DNA from: Oscillospiraceae bacterium
GTDB taxonomy: Bacteria > Bacillota > Clostridia > Oscillospirales > Oscillospiraceae
NCBI GenBank assembly: GCA_017624645.1
Contig: JAGAMQ010000155.1
Location: 1 to 10,201 of the forward strand
DNA length: 10,201 nucleotides
Direction: 5' to 3'
In this document: one piece after another, positions 6,262-10,201 of the stretch
How the letters are laid out: each line of letters opens with the position of its first letter
How positions within the stretch are numbered: the stretch's first letter is position 1
Program-made: the position numbers and the translations under genes
The notes under the pieces: generated by a model
What the model saw: the letters and a program-made list of their open reading frames with translations, nothing else
Databases searched by the model: none
Told to the model about the DNA's origin: nothing

Positions 6262-7323
6262 ATGAGTATCGTTTTTGCCATATTGCTCTTTAGCCTTTTG
6301 ATCTTTGTCCATGAACTGGGTCATTTTCTCACGGCAAAGCTTTTTGGTGTGCAGGTTAATGAATTTTCCATGTTCATGGGTCCGGCCATTGCCAGATGGC
6401 AGCGGGGAGAAACCCAATATTCTATCCGCTGTATTCCCATCGGGGGTTATTGCGCCATGGAGGGAGAGGATGAGGATACCGATAATCCCCGTTCCTTTCA
6501 GAAGGCTGCGTGGTGGAAACGGCTGATCATTTTGGCAGCCGGTTCTGTAATGAACTTTTTGGCAGGCGTGCTGATCGTAGCCGTGGTGCTGGGCAATCAA
6601 CCGGGTTTTGTGACCACAGAGCTTGCCACCGTGGAACCCTGGAGCATGGTGGGCGGTGAAAACGGTTTGCAGCCGGGGGATAAGATTCTGCGCTTCAACG
6701 GCGAGCGTATCAGCGTTTATGAGGATTTTACCCTTGCTACCATGATGCTCCCCGACGGGAATTACGATGTGGTAGTCAGCCGTAACGGAGAGAAAGTGTT
6801 TATTGAAGCTGTCCCCATGATCCGGCAGGAGGCAGATGACGGACGGGGCGGAAAGGCCATGCTCTACGGCATCAGCTTTAAGGCGGAAGGAACCACTGCG
6901 GCATCGGTTCCCGGGAGAATACTGCCCACCGCCTTCAATTATGTGAAAACAGTCATCGTCAGTCTGCGTATGCTGCTGACAGGGCAGGCAGGGATTCAGG
7001 ATATGACCGGTCCTGTGGGGATCGTGCAGATCATGTCCGAAAGTGCCGAGGCAGCGGATTCTGCCGGCGGTGCGCTGCTGAATATGCTGTACTTTGGCGG
7101 CTTTATTGCCATCAATCTGGCGGTGATGAACCTGCTGCCCATTCCAGCGCTGGACGGGGGACGTATTCTGGGACTTGTGCTGGTGACCGGTATTGAATCG
7201 GCCACAAAAAAGAAGATCGATCCCAAATATGAGGGATATATCCACGGAATCGGAATGATCCTGCTTTTAATTCTGATGGCTGTGATCCTACTGAAAGATA
7301 TCTTTACGATTTTTAAGGGGTAA
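6262..7323 (+). CDS. rseP: RIP metalloprotease, site-2 protease family (RseP/RasP)
   Basis: This is an intramembrane zinc metalloprotease that cuts membrane-embedded substrates such as anti-sigma factors and leftover signal peptides. The 353-residue product shows HELGH at residues 17-21 inside the first membrane segment, giving two zinc ligands and the catalytic glutamate. A second hydrophobic segment lies at about 88-110. A single PDZ-like domain covers about 118-188, with GLQPGDKILRFNGE. TGPVGIV is at 249-255. A third segment ends in NLLPIPALDGG, with the third zinc ligand D298. The last segment covers about 331-346. One PDZ domain is normal for Bacillota; E. coli RseP has two. The start ATG follows GAGG by 6 bases and the dxr stop by 12. 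Position between dxr and ispG is conserved in this phylum. The natural substrate cannot be told from this window. Confidence 0.94.
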   Translation: MSIVFAILLFSLLIFVHELGHFLTAKLFGVQVNEFSMFMGPAIARWQRGETQYSIRCIPIGGYCAMEGEDEDTDNPRSFQKAAWWKRLIILAAGSVMNFLAGVLIVAVVLGNQPGFVTTELATVEPWSMVGGENGLQPGDKILRFNGERISVYEDFTLATMMLPDGNYDVVVSRNGEKVFIEAVPMIRQEADDGRGGKAMLYGISFKAEGTTAASVPGRILPTAFNYVKTVIVSLRMLLTGQAGIQDMTGPVGIVQIMSESAEAADSAGGALLNMLYFGGFIAINLAVMNLLPIPALDGGRILGLVLVTGIESATKKKIDPKYEGYIHGIGMILLLILMAVILLKDIFTIFKG

Positions 7324-7328
7324 CAAAA

Positions 7329-8366
7329 ATGACAAGACAGATCCTTGTGGGAAATGTTCCCATTGGCGGTGGAGCGCCTGTGGCCATTCAATCCATGCTC
7401 AATACCAAAACCACGGATATTGAGGGCTCCCTTGCCCAGATCCGGGCGCTGCATAATGCAGGCTGCCAGATCGTGCGTCTGGCTGTGCCCAATATGGAGG
7501 CAGCAGAGGGCTTTTCCCAGATCTGCCGTGAATCTCCTTTGCCTTTGGTGGCGGACATTCACTTTGATTATAAGCTTGCCATTGCCGCCGCCCGGGGCGG
7601 TGCGGCAAAAATTCGCATCAACCCCGGTAATATTGGAGGAGAGGACCGCGTTCAGGCGGTCGTTGAGGTCTGCAAGGACCGTAAGATCCCAATTCGTATC
7701 GGTGTCAATGGCGGAAGTCTTGATAAAAAGCTTTTGGAGAAGTACGGGCATCCCACCGCGGAAGCTCTGGTGGAAAGTGCGTTTTCCCATTTGGAGCTTT
7801 TGGAAAAATACGGCTTTCACGATACCTGTGTATCTATGAAATCCTCCACGGTACCTACCATGGTGGAGGCTGCCCGACTGTTCCGCAGCCGGTGTGATTA
7901 TCCCCTGCACATCGGTGTCACGGAAACCGGTCCCGTGCGTATGGGACTTATGAAATCTGCCATGGGAATCGGTGCCTTGCTGTTGGACGGTATCGGTGAT
8001 ACCATTCGCGTCAGTCTTACGGACGATCCTGTGGAAGAGGTATATGCGGCAAAGGATATCCTCAAGGCTGCCGGTCTGCGTAAGGACGGCGTCAATATCA
8101 TTTCCTGCCCCACCTGCGGACGGACACAGATCGATCTCATCGGCCTTGTGAACAAGGTAGATGAGGCGCTTAAGAATTGCAAAAAGCCCATTACCGTTGC
8201 AGTTATGGGCTGTATTGTCAATGGACCCGGGGAAGCTCGGGAAGCGGATATCGGCATTGCCGGTGGCGACGGCTGTGGCATGCTGTTTGAGAAAGGAAAG
8301 CAGATTGTGAAGCTGCCCTATGAGGAGCTTCTTCCTGCGCTCTTAGAGAGAATCAAAGAATTATGA
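7329..8366 (+). CDS. ispG: (E)-4-hydroxy-3-methylbut-2-enyl-diphosphate synthase
   Basis: IspG (GcpE) reductively converts ME-cPP to HMBPP, the penultimate step of the MEP isoprenoid pathway, using a [4Fe-4S] cluster. The 345-residue protein has the short bacterial two-domain form: a TIM-barrel N-terminal part (IQSMLNT near residues 20-26, VADIHFDYKLA, KIRINPGNIGG) and a C-terminal cluster domain. Cluster ligands are C260 and C263 in SCPTCGRT and C295 in GCIVNGPGEA, with E302 as the fourth ligand. This matches the E. coli set C270, C273, C305 and E312. The start follows AAGGGG by 8 bases, and that site is formed by the end of rseP. The gene begins 5 bases after the rseP stop. With dxr and uppS it places early, late and consumer steps of isoprenoid metabolism in one transcript. 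Confidence 0.97.
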   Translation: MTRQILVGNVPIGGGAPVAIQSMLNTKTTDIEGSLAQIRALHNAGCQIVRLAVPNMEAAEGFSQICRESPLPLVADIHFDYKLAIAAARGGAAKIRINPGNIGGEDRVQAVVEVCKDRKIPIRIGVNGGSLDKKLLEKYGHPTAEALVESAFSHLELLEKYGFHDTCVSMKSSTVPTMVEAARLFRSRCDYPLHIGVTETGPVRMGLMKSAMGIGALLLDGIGDTIRVSLTDDPVEEVYAAKDILKAAGLRKDGVNIISCPTCGRTQIDLIGLVNKVDEALKNCKKPITVAVMGCIVNGPGEAREADIGIAGGDGCGMLFEKGKQIVKLPYEELLPALLERIKEL

Positions 8367-8373
8367 GGTCGTT

Positions 8374-10201
8374 ATGGAACTGAATATTCCATTTTTGAAT
8401 ATGTTTTCCCATTTCGTCCCCGATCCGGATACGGCGGCGGTGCTGTCCGGGGCGGATGTTCTGTCTGCCGAGATCGATCCCGGATCCCGGCTTGTCAGGG
8501 CACAGGTCTATGCACCCCGGTATATTCCGGACAGGACAGCAAAGCAGATCACGGAAGAGATCTGCCGCCTGTATCAGTTACATACCCTGGAAGTGACATT
8601 TAACCATCCCGCTTCAGAGCTGTCCCGTATGGAGCCTGAAGCGCTGATGGCGCTCTTTGTTGCAGAGGATTCTATGTCCCGTGGTTCTTTGGCAAATGCC
8701 CAATGGAATTGGGAGGGGCAGATCCTTAATGTGCATCTACAGGCAAACGGAAAAGCGGAACTGGAGAAGATAGTGCCTGCAGTCTGCCGTAAGCTTAAGG
8801 AACGCTTCGGCGTGGATGTGACCATTGAATTTGTGGCAGGTGAGGACCTGCAGGGTAAGGACCTGTTTGCGGAAATGGAGCGTATGCGCTCTCAGATTCT
8901 GGAAAACCTGCCCCAGCAGAAGGCGGCGGAGCCTAAGCCGGAACCTGTGAACAACACTCAGACCATATACGGTAAACCTTTCAAGGGAAAGCCTATCCCC
9001 ATGGGGGAATTAAGCCTGGACATGGGTTTTGTTGTGGTGGAGGGCAAGATCTTCAACATGGAGCATAAGGAACTGACCAAGGCAAACGCCTGGGTGCTTC
9101 ATTTTGACATCACAGACAATACCTCTTCCGTACATGTCAGCCGTTATATGGACAACAAGGAAGCCAAGCCGGTGGTTGCCGCACTGAAAAAGGGTGATGT
9201 GGTTCGGGTGCAGGGCAGAATGATGGTGGATAACTATACCAACGAGACCATCCTGCGGCCCAATGCGATCATGCCCGGTACTATGAAAAAGCGTACCGAT
9301 AAGGCAGTGGGAGACAAGCGTGTCGAGCTGCATATGCATACGGCAATGAGCAACATGGATGCCCTGACCAATACGGCGGCAGCCATCAAGCAGGCCGCTG
9401 CCTGGGGACACCGGGCTGTTGCCATTACCGACCACGGCTGTGTTCAGTCCTTTACCGATGCCCTGCATACCATTGAGGGCAGGGGGGGGGCACCTAAGGT
9501 TGCCGGTACCGATGAGCCTATCAAGATCCTGTATGGCTGCGAAGGCTACTATGTCAACGATGTGGACGATACCCTTGCAGTCCGGGGCAGCCGTGACATG
9601 GCATTTGATGAGGAGTACATCGCTTTCGATCTGGAAACCACCGGTCTGCATCCCAGATTTGATCGGATCATCGAGATCGGTGCGGTGCGGATGAAAAACG
9701 GTGAAGAGCTGGAACGGTTTCAGACCTTTGTGGATCCCCAACAGCCGTTGTCCCCGGAGGTTATCAAGCTGACGGAGATCACCGATGAAATGCTGGTGGG
9801 CGCACCGAAGCTGGAGGAAGTCCTTCCCAAATTTATGGAATTTGTGGGAGACCGGGTGCTGGTAGCCCATAATGCAGGTTTTGATACCACCTTTATCCGA
9901 AGATCCTGCGCCCGCTTGGGCGTACCCTGTGATATCACCTCGGTGGACACCTTGACCATTTCCCAGAATCTGATGCCCGAAATGGGCAGACATAAGCTGG
10001 ATATGGTTGCGGATGTGTTCCAATTGGGTGCTTTCCAGCACCACCGAGCCGGGGATGATGCTCTGGTCTGTGGAAAGATCGTGGCAAAGCTCTTTGAAAA
10101 GCTTAAGGCTATGGGACTGTCCCGAATCAGTCAGATCAATGAAGCGATGCTTCCCCTGCGGCCTGTTCACCGGGCGGAAAATATGCATGCACAGCATATT
10201 A
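8374..10201 (+). CDS. polC: DNA polymerase III alpha subunit, PolC type (5' part)
   Basis: PolC is the Gram-positive replicative DNA polymerase with built-in proofreading. Only 609 codons are inside the window, against about 1,430-1,440 residues in the family, so the polymerase core is missing. The frame is open from ATG 8374 to the right edge without a stop or frameshift. In order: an N-terminal region (1-180), a Pro/Lys-rich linker (about 182-212), an OB-fold domain (about 213-308), and the first part of the PHP domain with VELHMHT (H320, H322), ITDHG (D353, H354) and YGCEGYYV (E390). The DEDDh 3'-5' exonuclease is inserted there: FDLETTGL (D419, E421), VAHNAGFDTTF (D504) and HHRAGDDA (H557, D562). 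The exonuclease therefore looks catalytically complete. The start follows GAGG by 5 bases; that site overlaps the ispG stop. Nine G in a row lie at 9482-9490. Confidence 0.97.
   Translation, partial: MELNIPFLNMFSHFVPDPDTAAVLSGADVLSAEIDPGSRLVRAQVYAPRYIPDRTAKQITEEICRLYQLHTLEVTFNHPASELSRMEPEALMALFVAEDSMSRGSLANAQWNWEGQILNVHLQANGKAELEKIVPAVCRKLKERFGVDVTIEFVAGEDLQGKDLFAEMERMRSQILENLPQQKAAEPKPEPVNNTQTIYGKPFKGKPIPMGELSLDMGFVVVEGKIFNMEHKELTKANAWVLHFDITDNTSSVHVSRYMDNKEAKPVVAALKKGDVVRVQGRMMVDNYTNETILRPNAIMPGTMKKRTDKAVGDKRVELHMHTAMSNMDALTNTAAAIKQAAAWGHRAVAITDHGCVQSFTDALHTIEGRGGAPKVAGTDEPIKILYGCEGYYVNDVDDTLAVRGSRDMAFDEEYIAFDLETTGLHPRFDRIIEIGAVRMKNGEELERFQTFVDPQQPLSPEVIKLTEITDEMLVGAPKLEEVLPKFMEFVGDRVLVAHNAGFDTTFIRRSCARLGVPCDITSVDTLTISQNLMPEMGRHKLDMVADVFQLGAFQHHRAGDDALVCGKIVAKLFEKLKAMGLSRISQINEAMLPLRPVHRAENMHAQHI
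9482..9490 (+). repeat. Run of nine G inside polC
   Basis: Nine consecutive G residues lie in the polC reading frame and encode most of R370-G371-G372-A373, between the DHG motif and the YGCEGYYV segment of the PHP domain. The frame is correct on both sides as given. A one-base slip would truncate this essential protein, so the run is a likely place for sequencing or replication error. Confidence 0.8.

Noticed and set aside
5119..7245. Long minus-strand open frames opposite dxr and rseP (328 and 334 codons)
   Set aside because: Both are shadows caused by the codon bias of dxr and rseP, which are fully supported on the plus strand. They lack domains, promoters and ribosome binding sites.
9470..9500. 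Suspected frameshift in polC at the G run
   Set aside because: Translating through the run keeps the PHP motifs before it and the exonuclease motifs after it in one frame, so no frameshift is present in this sequence.
9010..10197. 395-codon minus-strand open frame opposite polC
   Set aside because: The plus strand carries intact OB, PHP and exonuclease motifs of PolC through this whole stretch; the minus-strand translation matches no family I recognise.

Overview
The window is a chromosomal housekeeping region from a member of the Bacillota, most likely a Clostridia of the Oscillospiraceae/Ruminococcaceae type. The reasons are a PolC-type replicative polymerase (a Bacillota hallmark), the classic order pyrH-frr-uppS-cdsA-dxr-rseP-ispG-polC, strong Shine-Dalgarno sites, sigma-A-like promoters and a G/C-leaning third codon position. 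The family-level placement is inference.

Layout. Positions 1-217 contain no recognisable gene. They hold an interrupted palindrome (30-72), a possible small inverted-repeat element (about 32-175) and a strong hairpin with a T-run (182-210). glnS, glutaminyl-tRNA synthetase, lies on the minus strand (218-1903) and is driven by its own promoter, which has a TATAAT -10 box. The 207-base gap from 1904 to 2110 is a divergent promoter region that serves glnS to the left and pyrH to the right. From 2111 to the right edge, eight genes run on the plus strand: pyrH (UMP kinase), frr (ribosome recycling factor), uppS (undecaprenyl diphosphate synthase), cdsA (CDP-diglyceride synthase), dxr (DXP reductoisomerase), rseP (site-2 protease), ispG (HMBPP synthase) and the first 609 codons of polC.

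How the genes work together. dxr and ispG are steps of the MEP isoprenoid pathway. Its products feed uppS, which makes the C55 lipid carrier precursor for peptidoglycan. cdsA makes the activated phospholipid precursor, and rseP is a membrane protease. pyrH supplies UDP/UTP, frr recycles ribosomes, and polC replicates the chromosome. From uppS to polC the gaps are only 2 to 12 bases, and several Shine-Dalgarno sites lie inside or across the end of the preceding gene, so translational coupling is likely. The one larger break is the 142-base frr-uppS gap, which holds two inverted repeats.

I see no defence system, mobile-element gene, CRISPR array, tRNA, rRNA or undescribed multigene system here. 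The items worth a second look are small: the structured left-edge sequence, the frr-uppS hairpins, the direct repeats upstream of glnS, the choice of start codons for glnS and pyrH, and a run of nine G inside polC.
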